DNA of 14,707 bases from CAISOG01 sp044375625 (GCA_044375625.1 JBILMH010000041.1:1-14707); one strand, 5' to 3'; shown: positions 1-7,793, numbered from the stretch's first letter. Made by a program: numbers and translations. Notes: generated by a model not told the origin, from the sequence alone.

Positions 1-310
1 AGTAAGTCTTTTTTGCCGTAAAAAAGCAAAAAAAGGGTGAGGAAAGCGGTGATAAGTCTGCGACTTACCAACACTTGCCTCACCCACCACCACCATCACG
101 TCTCACATCTATCTGAACTTGGACAGGGGGATTGATGGGGCGGGGTTGATGGATAGTCTAAGGCTGCTAAAGGGGCGACAAGCGGCGACAAACGCAACGA
201 TATATCAGCGCTAGCATAAAGCGGTTTTAGGGCAACGGTTGGGCGTGACTTTTGTTGCCAAAGCGCTTACAACAATGGCTGAATTGACCTTGGCAAGCGT
301 GGAACCCATC
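1..310. other. Non-coding region upstream of uvrA
   Basis: No convincing protein gene lies here. It contains a long leftward hairpin with a T tract (28-85), a separate A/T hairpin (CTTTTTT at 8-14 with AAAAAAG at 20-26), a 10-base tandem repeat (GGCGACAAGC at 174-183, GGCGACAAAC at 184-193) and two copies of TTGATGG (132-138, 146-152). I could not identify a convincing sigma70 promoter for uvrA. I also saw no GTTC-N7-GTTC motif, the LexA box known from alphaproteobacteria, so SOS control of uvrA is not visible from this stretch. Confidence 0.6.
28..85 (-). terminator. Strong hairpin plus T7 tract, read leftward
   Basis: On the minus strand, arms 85-62 and 58-35 pair around a short loop (61-59). 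The outer 8 bp (GGGTGAGG with CCTCACCC) and inner 6 bp (TAAGTC with GACTTA) are perfect. The 10 positions between them pair with two mismatches and two G-U wobbles. The 3' arm is followed at once by T7 (34-28). The wobble positions become A-C mismatches on the plus strand, so the minus-strand RNA is the better folded one. This is the form of an intrinsic terminator, but no leftward protein gene lies to its right. Confidence 0.6.
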
Positions 311-3166
311 ATGCAACAACACATTGTGATACGCGGCGCGCGGGAACATAATCTTAAGAATTTGAATGTAGAACTGCCCCGTAACCAGTTGATTGTTATC
401 ACGGGGCTTAGCGGTTCGGGCAAATCATCGCTGGCCTTTGATACCATTTATGCTGAGGGGCAACGGCGCTATGTCGAAAGCCTTTCCTCCTACGCGCGGC
501 AATTTTTGGAAATGGTGCATAAGCCCGATGTGGATAGCATTGAGGGGTTGTCGCCCGCCATCGCCATCCAGCAAAAAACCACCAACAACAACCCGCGATC
601 AACGGTTGGGACGGTGACGGAGATTTACGACTATCTGCGCCTGCTGTTCGCGCGGGCGGGCGTGCCGCACTCCCCCACCACGGGTCTGCCTATCGAAAGC
701 CAGACCGTCAGCCAGATGGTCGATGACATCCTGCATCTGCCCATGGGCACCAAACTGTTGCTGATTGCCCCGATTATCAGCGGGCGTAAGGGCGAATACA
801 AAAAGGAGATGCAGGATCTGCGCCGCAAGGGCTATCAACGCCTGCGTATCGATGGCCAAATCTATGCCGATGATGACCCGCTGCCCACCCTGGCCAAAAC
901 CAAGGCGCACACCATTGAGGTGGTGGTGGATCGCCTGGTGGTGGCCGATGACCTGGGCAACCGCCTGGCCGACAGCGTGGAAAATGCGTTGAGGCTGTCT
1001 GAGGGGCTGTTGCTGGTCGAATCGCCAGATGGCAGCATCAAAAAACGCTATTCCAGCCTGCACGCCTGCCCCGAATCAGGCTTTACCATGCCGGAAATTG
1101 AGCCGCGCCTGTTTTCCTTTAACAGCCCCTATGGCGCCTGCACCAACTGCGGCGGCTTGGGGGAGCTGCCTGTTTTCAGTGAGGAGTTGGTGGTGCCCAA
1201 CCCCGCCCTGTCGTTGCAGGATGGCGCCATCGCCGCCTGGCCGCATGAGGGCAACAACCCCGCCGTTACCTTTTACCGCCAGATTCTGCAGGCGATTTGC
1301 CAACAGGCCAGCCAGTCGATGTACACCCCCTGGCAAGACCTGCCCGAATCGCTGCGCCAGCTGATTTTGTATGGCAGCAACGGGGAACCGCTAACCCTGC
1401 GTTTTGAGGGGCGGAGTGGTAAGGTGGCCACCGCCAAGCCGTTTGAGGGGGTGATGCCCAACCTGAAACGCCGCTGGCCAGATACCAGTGGCTGGACGCG
1501 GGAGGAGTTGTCGCGCTTTATGGTGCCAACCGACTGCCCTGACTGTAGCGGTTACCGCCTGAAGCCTGAGGCCTTATGCGTCAAGCTGGCCAACAACCAC
1601 ATTGGCCAGGTTAGTGAGCTATCGGTTGCCCATGCTATCGACTGGATGCACGGCTTATCTGCCCAGCTGTCACCAAAGCAGCAGGCGATTGCGGAGCGGG
1701 TGTTAAAGGAAATTTCTGCCCGCCTGGGCTTTTTGAAGGATGTCGGCCTCAGCTATCTAACCCTGTCACGCGGGGCGGGCACGCTGTCAGGCGGGGAAAG
1801 CCAGCGTATCCAGCTGTCCTCACAGATTGGGGCGGGCTTGACGGGCGTTTTGTATGTGCTGGACGAGCCCAGCATCGGGTTGCACCAACATGATAACCAA
1901 AAGCTGCTGAACACCTTGCAGCGCCTTAAGGATCTCGGCAACACCGTGATCGTGGTGGAACATGATGAGGATGCGATGCGCCAAGCCGACTATCTGATGG
2001 ATATGGGGCCAGGCGCGGGCATTCACGGCGGCCAAATCGTGGCAATGGGAACCCCCGAGCAGGTGATGGCCGATCCCAACAGCCTGACCGCCGCCTATCT
2101 GACTGGCCGCCAACGGATTGAGCGGTTGCAGGACTTGCGCCTTCCCAACCCGCAACGGCTGCTGACCATCAAAAACGCCCGTGGCCACAATCTTAAGGGG
2201 GTTGACGCCACCATCCCGCTGGGTCTGTTCGTTTGCGTCACTGGCCTGTCGGGCAGTGGCAAATCGACCTTGATTTTGGATACGCTGTACAACGGGGTCG
2301 CCAAACGCCTGCATGGCAGTCGAGAGGCGGTGGAGGCGCACGACGCCATTACAGGGCTGGAGTATCTGGATAAGGTCATCGATATGGATCAAAGCCCGAT
2401 TGGCCGCACCCCACGATCCAACCCCGCCACCTATGTGGGGGCGTTTACCCCCATCCGCGATTGGTTTGCGGGACTGCCCGAATCAAAGGCGCGCGGCTAT
2501 TTGCCTGGCCGTTTTTCCTTCAATGTTAAGGGGGGGCGCTGTGAGGCCTGTCAGGGCGATGGCCTGCTGAAAATCGAAATGCACTTCCTGCCCGATGTGT
2601 ATGTCGATTGCGATCAGTGCCACGGCAAACGCTACAACCGCGAAACCTTGGAAGTGCTGTACCGCGACAAATCGATCGCCGACGTGCTGGCCATGACGAT
2701 TGAGGAGGCCGCCGATTTTTTCAGCGCGGTTCCCAACATTCATGAAAAGCTGCAGGTGTTGGTGGATGTCGGCCTGGGCTATGTCAAACTGGGGCAATCG
2801 GCCACCACCCTGTCGGGGGGGGAGGCTCAACGAGTGAAATTGGCTAAGGAGCTCAGCCGTCGTGCAACAGGCCGCACCCTGTACATTTTGGATGAGCCAA
2901 CCACGGGCTTGCATTTTGAGGATATTCGTAAGCTGCTGATCGTGCTGCAACGGCTGGTCAATCAGGGCAACACCGTGGTGGTGATTGAACACAATCTGGA
3001 TGTAATCAAAACCGCCGACTGGCTAATCGACCTGGGACCCGAAGGGGGGGATGGCGGCGGCCAAATTGTCGCCAGCGGCACGCCAGAGGATGTTGCCAAA
3101 GTAAAAGGCAGCTATACGGGGCAATATCTCAAACCGCTACTGGCTACCCGCCCCTGTGCCGCATGA
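311..3166 (+). CDS. uvrA: Excinuclease ABC subunit A (UvrA)
   Basis: UvrA is the DNA-damage sensor of nucleotide excision repair: an ATPase dimer that finds lesions and loads UvrB. Counting from the ATG at 311 the protein has 951 residues, close to the usual 940-970. Visible motifs are IRGAREHN at the N-terminus, Walker A GLSGSGKS near residues 32-39 and 645-652, ABC signatures LSGGE near 493 and 834, Walker B with VLDEPSIGLH and ILDEPTTGLH, and an intact C-terminal zinc finger (C744, C747, C767, C770). The first zinc site is C253, S256, C277, C280; Ser in the second position is what I recall for alphaproteobacterial UvrA. In-frame starts also exist at TTG 239 and ATG 275 (MAEL...). I prefer 311, which follows GTGGAACCC and puts IRGAREHN near the terminus, but 275 is possible. 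The stop overlaps the next ATG by 4 bases. Confidence 0.97.
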   Translation: MQQHIVIRGAREHNLKNLNVELPRNQLIVITGLSGSGKSSLAFDTIYAEGQRRYVESLSSYARQFLEMVHKPDVDSIEGLSPAIAIQQKTTNNNPRSTVGTVTEIYDYLRLLFARAGVPHSPTTGLPIESQTVSQMVDDILHLPMGTKLLLIAPIISGRKGEYKKEMQDLRRKGYQRLRIDGQIYADDDPLPTLAKTKAHTIEVVVDRLVVADDLGNRLADSVENALRLSEGLLLVESPDGSIKKRYSSLHACPESGFTMPEIEPRLFSFNSPYGACTNCGGLGELPVFSEELVVPNPALSLQDGAIAAWPHEGNNPAVTFYRQILQAICQQASQSMYTPWQDLPESLRQLILYGSNGEPLTLRFEGRSGKVATAKPFEGVMPNLKRRWPDTSGWTREELSRFMVPTDCPDCSGYRLKPEALCVKLANNHIGQVSELSVAHAIDWMHGLSAQLSPKQQAIAERVLKEISARLGFLKDVGLSYLTLSRGAGTLSGGESQRIQLSSQIGAGLTGVLYVLDEPSIGLHQHDNQKLLNTLQRLKDLGNTVIVVEHDEDAMRQADYLMDMGPGAGIHGGQIVAMGTPEQVMADPNSLTAAYLTGRQRIERLQDLRLPNPQRLLTIKNARGHNLKGVDATIPLGLFVCVTGLSGSGKSTLILDTLYNGVAKRLHGSREAVEAHDAITGLEYLDKVIDMDQSPIGRTPRSNPATYVGAFTPIRDWFAGLPESKARGYLPGRFSFNVKGGRCEACQGDGLLKIEMHFLPDVYVDCDQCHGKRYNRETLEVLYRDKSIADVLAMTIEEAADFFSAVPNIHEKLQVLVDVGLGYVKLGQSATTLSGGEAQRVKLAKELSRRATGRTLYILDEPTTGLHFEDIRKLLIVLQRLVNQGNTVVVIEHNLDVIKTADWLIDLGPEGGDGGGQIVASGTPEDVAKVKGSYTGQYLKPLLATRPCAA

Positions 3167-3567
3167 CGACTTTGACGATAAGATTTCAGCAACGTTTAAG
3201 CGATTTCAATCGCATTTATGAAAAGCTGCAGGCGGTTTTTGCAGAACCCGAATCGGAACTGATCCGTGATGCGGCCATTCAGCGGTTTGAGATAGCCTAT
3301 GAACTGGCCTGGAAAACCATGAAACTGTGGCTAGCGGGTAAGGATATTGATGTCCGCAATGCCAAAGATACCCTGCGGGCAGCGCTGGAACAGGGCATTA
3401 TCGACGATGGCAACGCCTGGGCTCGGTTGCATGAAATGCGCAACATGACCAGCCATGTTTATGATGAGGGGGTAGCGCAGCGGGTATTTTTCTTTATGAA
3501 AACGGAGGGGCACCAGCTGATTGCCGAAGCCTTGCGCCGACTAAGAACTCTGCCCCCACCATCATGA
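3163..3567 (+). CDS. hepT: HepT-type HEPN toxin (HI0074 family)
   Basis: This 134-residue, mainly helical protein belongs to the HI0074-type nucleotidyltransferase substrate-binding (HEPN) family. It carries R93-N-M-T-S-H98-V-Y100, an exact RX4HXY motif. In characterised HepT toxins the R and H form the RNase site, and the Tyr is the residue modified by the partner MntA. The motif context EMRNMTSHVYDE is typical of the family. The gene starts inside the uvrA stop (ATGA at 3163) and its own stop overlaps the next start, so it is probably translationally coupled on both sides. The assignment to HepT rests on the motif and the adjacent MNT gene; toxicity here is inference. Confidence 0.88.
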   Translation: MTTLTIRFQQRLSDFNRIYEKLQAVFAEPESELIRDAAIQRFEIAYELAWKTMKLWLAGKDIDVRNAKDTLRAALEQGIIDDGNAWARLHEMRNMTSHVYDEGVAQRVFFFMKTEGHQLIAEALRRLRTLPPPS

Positions 3568-3887
3568 CCCCATTGCCCCCCTATGGATTGGATCCCAAAT
3601 TGGTGGAAAGGTTGGTCGCATTGGCACAACAAACGGCTAAGGTTGAACGCCTGCTGCTGTATGGTTCCCGCGCCCGTGGAGATTACACCAACCGATCCGA
3701 TATTGATTTAGCCCTTGATGCCCCCGCAATGGATATTATTGACTTTGCCGACTTTCTGGTTGCCCTGAACAACCTGCCCTGCCTGTTCAAAATTGACCTG
3801 CTGCGACTGCAGGATTTGCAAAATCCCGCCCTGCATGCACAAATCGCCAAGGATGCCATCACCCTTTTTTCTAGGCCATCACCATGA
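3564..3887 (+). CDS. mntA: MntA-type nucleotidyltransferase antitoxin
   Basis: This is a minimal nucleotidyltransferase (MNT) of 107 residues. It has G34-S35 followed by ten residues and then D46-I-D48, matching the GSX10DXD signature, and a third likely acidic residue at D77 (KIDLL). In the characterised HepT-MntA system this enzyme transfers AMP groups from ATP onto the Tyr of the toxin RX4HXY motif and so neutralises it. All the active-site residues needed for that appear intact. The gene overlaps hepT by 4 bases upstream and prmA by 4 bases downstream. It should not be confused with the manganese-transport gene also named mntA. Confidence 0.87.
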   Translation: MTPLPPYGLDPKLVERLVALAQQTAKVERLLLYGSRARGDYTNRSDIDLALDAPAMDIIDFADFLVALNNLPCLFKIDLLRLQDLQNPALHAQIAKDAITLFSRPSP

Positions 3888-4777
3888 GCATGACCCACAC
3901 CCTGACCCTGACCGCCAGCGAATCGGTGTTGCGTGAATGGATGCCGCGATTGGAGTGGTTGGAGGATGCCCCGCCCTACACCCTGTTCGAAGTGGATGAG
4001 CTGTCCGATGTGTGGCAGCTGGTATGCTATGGCAATCATGAGCAAGAGTTGCAGGAGTTGGCCGAGCAGGCTGCCGCCAGCCTGCCGCTGCAGGATCTTC
4101 CGCGCATTGAGCCCCTGCCCGCTGTCGATTGGGTGGTAGAAAATCAAAAAGCCTTTCCGCCGCTTAGCCTGGGGCGATTCTATCTGTACAACAGTTATCA
4201 GGGCAGCCCGCAGGATAATCGCCTGAACCTAAAGCTTGAGGCGGGCGCGGCCTTTGGCACGGGCGAACATGCCACCACCGCCCTGTGTTTGCAGGCGTTG
4301 GAGCAACTGGCCGATGCGGGCATCACCCCCGCCCGCGTGTTGGACTATGGTTGCGGCACGGGGTTGTTGGCGATGGGGGCGGCGCTGCTGTGGCCAGCGG
4401 CCAGCGTGACGGCGGCGGACAATGATGCTAGAGCGGTGGAAATCGCTATCGAAAATGTCGAAACCAACGGCCTGGGCAGTCGGATTCAGCCGTATCGCAC
4501 CGATCTGCCCAACGATCCCGCCATTGCCGCCCATGCACCTTTTGACCTGATTGTCGCCAATATCCTGGCCGAACCGCTGATTGCGATGGCACAACCCCTG
4601 GTCAGCCAGTTGGCCAAGGGCGGTCAGCTGATTCTGTCGGGCATTTTAACCAGTTGGGCAGATCGGGTGGCGGCGGCCTATCAGGCGGCAGGGCTAGTGC
4701 TGCTGCAAACAACCGTTGATAACCATGGCGCCAATCCAGGCCAATGGGTAGCGTTACGGTTGCAATTCCCGCTATAA
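3884..4777 (+). CDS. prmA: Ribosomal protein L11 methyltransferase (PrmA)
   Basis: PrmA is a SAM-dependent methyltransferase that methylates ribosomal protein L11. The 297-residue length is normal. After an N-terminal substrate-binding domain come AFGTGEHATT (residues 123-132), a PrmA hallmark; LDYGCGTG (about 153-160), the SAM-binding motif I; an acidic AADND region near 177-181; and VANILAEPL (about 224-232), the motif around the target site. The ATG sits in an ATGA overlap with the antitoxin gene, so translation probably depends on the upstream cistron. A second in-frame ATG lies two codons later. The TAA stop lies within a TATAAT hexamer discussed with the next gene. Confidence 0.95.
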   Translation: MSMTHTLTLTASESVLREWMPRLEWLEDAPPYTLFEVDELSDVWQLVCYGNHEQELQELAEQAAASLPLQDLPRIEPLPAVDWVVENQKAFPPLSLGRFYLYNSYQGSPQDNRLNLKLEAGAAFGTGEHATTALCLQALEQLADAGITPARVLDYGCGTGLLAMGAALLWPAASVTAADNDARAVEIAIENVETNGLGSRIQPYRTDLPNDPAIAAHAPFDLIVANILAEPLIAMAQPLVSQLAKGGQLILSGILTSWADRVAAAYQAAGLVLLQTTVDNHGANPGQWVALRLQFPL

Positions 4778-4778
4778 T
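4773..4778 (+). promoter_or_regulatory. Possible -10 box for a leaderless pepP transcript
   Basis: A perfect TATAAT lies across the prmA stop codon. Its end is 6 bases before the pepP ATG at 4785, so the expected transcription start would be at or next to that ATG. No Shine-Dalgarno sequence precedes the ATG, which fits a leaderless mRNA. No good -35 hexamer is visible 16-18 bases upstream, so this could equally be chance. Coupling to prmA termination 7 bases upstream is the alternative. Confidence 0.3.
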
Positions 4779-4784
4779 GAACGC

Positions 4785-6836
4785 ATGACAACCGCCCCCA
4801 ACACGCAATCCAACTGGCAGCAATTCTGCGCCAGTCAGCTGGCAAAATCCCTGGCCAGCCGTAGCGCGGAGGATCAAGTCGCCCTGCACCAACTTGCTCT
4901 TGGCCTGGCCGCCGCCCCCCCGACCCCGCCGCATTTTGACCTGGCCGCTATCCTGCCCGACTGGTTGGATGATGGCGATCAAGACGCCCTGGTTGGCTGG
5001 ATATCCATGCAACGGCAACGGTTTGAGGATAGCCTTCGCAACGCTGGCAACGCAGATCATTTGGGGCGGCTGGCGGCGTTGCGCAGCGCGATGGCGGCGG
5101 CGGAGGTTAATGTGTGGCTGGTTCCGCGCACCGACCCCTATTTGAACGAATACACCCCCCTGGGGGATGAGCGGCTGTGGTGGCTTAACGGCTTTTCGGG
5201 ATCCACAGGCATGGCGGTGGTGATGCAGGATCAGGCCGCCCTGTTCGTAGACAGCCGCTATACGCTGCAGGCGGCGCAGCAGGTGGACAGCAACAGCTAT
5301 CAGATAATCAACAGCGGCAGCCTGACGCCGCGCGATTGGTTAAAGCCCATCCTGGCCAGCGGCGCGGTGATTGGCTTTGACCCCTGGCTGATCAGTGCGA
5401 CCGCCGCCGATATTTGGGCAGATTTTTGCGCTAAACAGGGCTGGGTTTGGCGGGCGTTGACCCCCAACCCGATTGATGGCCTGTGGGCGGATCAGCCACC
5501 CGCGCCGCTGTCGCCCACCATCGCCCTGCCCGTCACGTTCAGCGGCCAACCTGCCAGCGAAAAATTGGCAAAATTGTGCCAGGAATTGCAAAGCGCAGGC
5601 GATGCCGCCACCCTGATCAGCACGCCCGACAGCGTCGCCTGGGCTCTTAACCTGCGCGGCGCCGACGTGCCCTGCTGCCCGTTGCCGCTTTCCCGCCTGC
5701 TGCTGATGACTGCCCCCACCTCAGGCCAGCCACAGGCCTATTGGCTGGTGGATAGCCGCAAGGTAACGGCGCAGGTGCGGGATAGCCTGCCCCCCGGGGT
5801 TGCCATCGCCGACCCTGGCCAGCTGTCCAACCTGTTGGCACAACTGCCGAAACAAGCATCCGTGCAGCTGGATGGTGGGGAGAATCCCTATGCGCTGGTA
5901 CAGCAGGTCACCGCGGCGGGACTGAGGGTGCGGCAATCCAACAACTTGGTCGCCCTGCCCCGCGCTATCAAAAACAGCACGGAGCTGGACGGTATGCGGC
6001 TGGCGCACCGCAAGGACGGGGTGGCGCTGACCAAATTTTTCTGCTGGCTGGCGGAACAAACTGCCAAGCGCCCTGTTGGCGAAATTGAGGCCTCCGACCA
6101 CCTGTTGGCCTTGCGGGCGATGGATCCAGAGTTTGTCAGCGAGAGCTTTGCCGCCATTTCGGGTGCGGGTGCCAATGGGGCGATAGTCCACTACCGCGCT
6201 ATGCCAGCGACTGAGGCGATGATTGCGCCCAACATGCTGTATCTGCTGGATTCTGGCGGGCAGTATCGGCACGGCACCACCGATGTCACCCGCACCGTTG
6301 CGATTGGCCAGCCCACCGCTGAGCAGCGTCGCCACTTCACCCTGGTGCTGCGCGGGCATATCGCCCTAGCGCGCGCCCAGTTCCCCAACGGTACCAGCGG
6401 CGCTCAGCTGGACGCACTGGCGCGGCAACCCCTGTGGCAGGCGGGGTTGGATTTTGAGCATGGCACGGGGCATGGCGTTGGCCATTTTTTGAATGTGCAT
6501 GAGGGGCCGCAGGGGATTTCCAAGCGGGCGTGGAGCGTGCCACTAAAAATCGGCATGATCCTGTCGAATGAGCCTGGCTTTTACTTAGAGGGCGCCTATG
6601 GCATCCGCATCGAAAGCCTGGTCACGGTGCGTGCTGCTGCTACCGCCCCAGACTTTCTGCAATTTGAAACCCTGACCCTGGCCGCCATTGACCGCAACCT
6701 GATTGATGCGGAGCTGTTGGGGGTGGAGGGGGTGGCCTGGCTGAACAGCTATCACGCCCGCGTCTATCAGGAAATCTCGCCGTTTCTAACCCCCGCCGAG
6801 CAAAGCTGGCTGCAAACCGCCACCGCCGCGCTGTAA
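4785..6836 (+). CDS. pepP: Xaa-Pro aminopeptidase (M24B family)
   Basis: This predicted cytoplasmic dimetal peptidase removes an N-terminal residue preceding proline. The protein has 683 residues and resembles the longer three-domain APP1-like form rather than E. coli PepP. Two creatinase-like N-terminal domains lead into a pita-bread catalytic domain with metal ligands D489, D500, H563, E596 and E610 in the expected contexts (LLDSGGQY, TTDVTR, HGTGHGVGH, SNEPGFY, GIRIES). The substrate-binding histidines H469 (IVHYRA) and H572 (NVHEGP) are also present. About 85 residues precede the usual start of the family (near GRLAALRSAM), giving an N-terminal extension. A shorter start at ATG 5007 (residue 75) would remove most of it, but neither start has a clear ribosome binding site. 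It lies 7 bases after prmA. Confidence 0.93.
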   Translation: MTTAPNTQSNWQQFCASQLAKSLASRSAEDQVALHQLALGLAAAPPTPPHFDLAAILPDWLDDGDQDALVGWISMQRQRFEDSLRNAGNADHLGRLAALRSAMAAAEVNVWLVPRTDPYLNEYTPLGDERLWWLNGFSGSTGMAVVMQDQAALFVDSRYTLQAAQQVDSNSYQIINSGSLTPRDWLKPILASGAVIGFDPWLISATAADIWADFCAKQGWVWRALTPNPIDGLWADQPPAPLSPTIALPVTFSGQPASEKLAKLCQELQSAGDAATLISTPDSVAWALNLRGADVPCCPLPLSRLLLMTAPTSGQPQAYWLVDSRKVTAQVRDSLPPGVAIADPGQLSNLLAQLPKQASVQLDGGENPYALVQQVTAAGLRVRQSNNLVALPRAIKNSTELDGMRLAHRKDGVALTKFFCWLAEQTAKRPVGEIEASDHLLALRAMDPEFVSESFAAISGAGANGAIVHYRAMPATEAMIAPNMLYLLDSGGQYRHGTTDVTRTVAIGQPTAEQRRHFTLVLRGHIALARAQFPNGTSGAQLDALARQPLWQAGLDFEHGTGHGVGHFLNVHEGPQGISKRAWSVPLKIGMILSNEPGFYLEGAYGIRIESLVTVRAAATAPDFLQFETLTLAAIDRNLIDAELLGVEGVAWLNSYHARVYQEISPFLTPAEQSWLQTATAAL

Positions 6837-6858
6837 ATCGCGGAAAAAGGGGGGCGCG

Positions 6859-7746
6859 CTAATCGGTGTAGCGCGTCAACACCTCACGGAAATCGGCGGC
6901 CAGATCCTGACGGTTCAGGGCAAAGGCGACATTGGCCTCCAAAAAGCCGATTTTGTTGCCGCAGTCAAAGCGTTTGCCATCGAACAAAAAGGCGTGGAAG
7001 GGCTGTTTGCCCAGCAGGGTTGCCATGGCGTCGGTCAGCTGAATTTCGCCATCCGTCCCCTTAGTCTGCGCGTCTAAGGCCTCAAAAATTTCGGGCTGCA
7101 GGATATAGCGGCCAATAATGGCGTAGCGCGACGGCGGGTTGCTGCGCGGTTTTTCCACCAGCCCCTTAACCTCGATCAGCCGCCCATTCTGCACCCCTGG
7201 GTCGATAATGCCATAGCGGCTGGTGTGCTCCAACGGCACCTCCATCACCGCCACGATGTTGCCGCCAACCTGTTGATACACCTGCATCATCTGCTTCAGG
7301 CAGGGGGTGTCGGCCATCACCAAATCATCGGCCAGCAGCACCGCCACGGCGTTTTGATTGCCGACCAATTCGCGCGCGCACCACACCGCATGCCCCAATC
7401 CCATCGGAATCTGTTGGCGGGTATAGGCTACCTGCCCCGGGGTGGGCAGCAGGGGGCGAATCATCTCCAGCAAATCGGTTTTGTGCTTGGTTTCCAGGGT
7501 GTGCGACAGCTCATAGCTATAGTCAAAATGATCCTCAATCGTGGTTTTGCCGCGCCCAGTGACAAAAATTTGGTTGGCGATGCCGGCCGCCTGCGCCTCC
7601 TCCACCGCGTACTGAATCAACGGCTTATCGACGACGGGCAACATTTCCTTTGGCATTGCCTTAGTCGCGGGCAAAAATCGCGTGCCAAGCCCACCAACGG
7701 GAAAAATGGCTTTGGTGACAGGGGCATGAGCGGTGGATTGGGGCAT
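6859..7746 (-). CDS. galU: UTP-glucose-1-phosphate uridylyltransferase (GalU)
   Basis: GalU makes UDP-glucose from UTP and glucose-1-phosphate, supplying envelope polysaccharide and sugar-nucleotide pathways. The 295-residue length is standard. Visible motifs are the nucleotide-binding loop VGGLGTRFLPATKAMPKEMLPVVDKP (continuous across residues 17-42, listed here as three parts: VGGLGTRFLPATK, then AMPKEML, then PVVDKP), LLADDLV near 137-143, and GLVEKP with the catalytic-region lysine K199. It converges on pepP with only 22 bases between the two stop codons and no evident shared terminator. The start ATG at 7746-7744 lacks a clear ribosome binding site. The gene stands alone on its strand. 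Confidence 0.96.
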   Translation of the reverse strand: MPQSTAHAPVTKAIFPVGGLGTRFLPATKAMPKEMLPVVDKPLIQYAVEEAQAAGIANQIFVTGRGKTTIEDHFDYSYELSHTLETKHKTDLLEMIRPLLPTPGQVAYTRQQIPMGLGHAVWCARELVGNQNAVAVLLADDLVMADTPCLKQMMQVYQQVGGNIVAVMEVPLEHTSRYGIIDPGVQNGRLIEVKGLVEKPRSNPPSRYAIIGRYILQPEIFEALDAQTKGTDGEIQLTDAMATLLGKQPFHAFLFDGKRFDCGNKIGFLEANVAFALNRQDLAADFREVLTRYTD

Positions 7747-7787
7747 CAGACTTGGGCTTTCGGCGAGGATAAGATGTTTGGCTTGAT

Positions 7788-7793
7788 ATCATA
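7788..7793 (-). promoter_or_regulatory. Candidate galU -10 box
   Basis: TATGAT on the minus strand matches the sigma70 -10 consensus at 5 of 6 positions and lies about 40 bases before the galU ATG. The nearest -35-like element, TTGTGC, sits 19 bases upstream, which is longer than ideal. The assignment is therefore weak. Confidence 0.3.

Noticed and set aside
4602..5060. Minus-strand open frame of 152 codons across the prmA-pepP junction
   Set aside because: It covers the 3' end of prmA and the start of pepP, both in good coding frames, and it has no ribosome binding site or family motif.
5721..6359. Long minus-strand open frame (212 codons) opposite pepP
   Set aside because: It lies entirely within the well-supported pepP catalytic region and its product has no recognisable fold; GC-rich genes commonly give such shadows. 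The same applies to 1820-2392 and 2483-2992 opposite uvrA.
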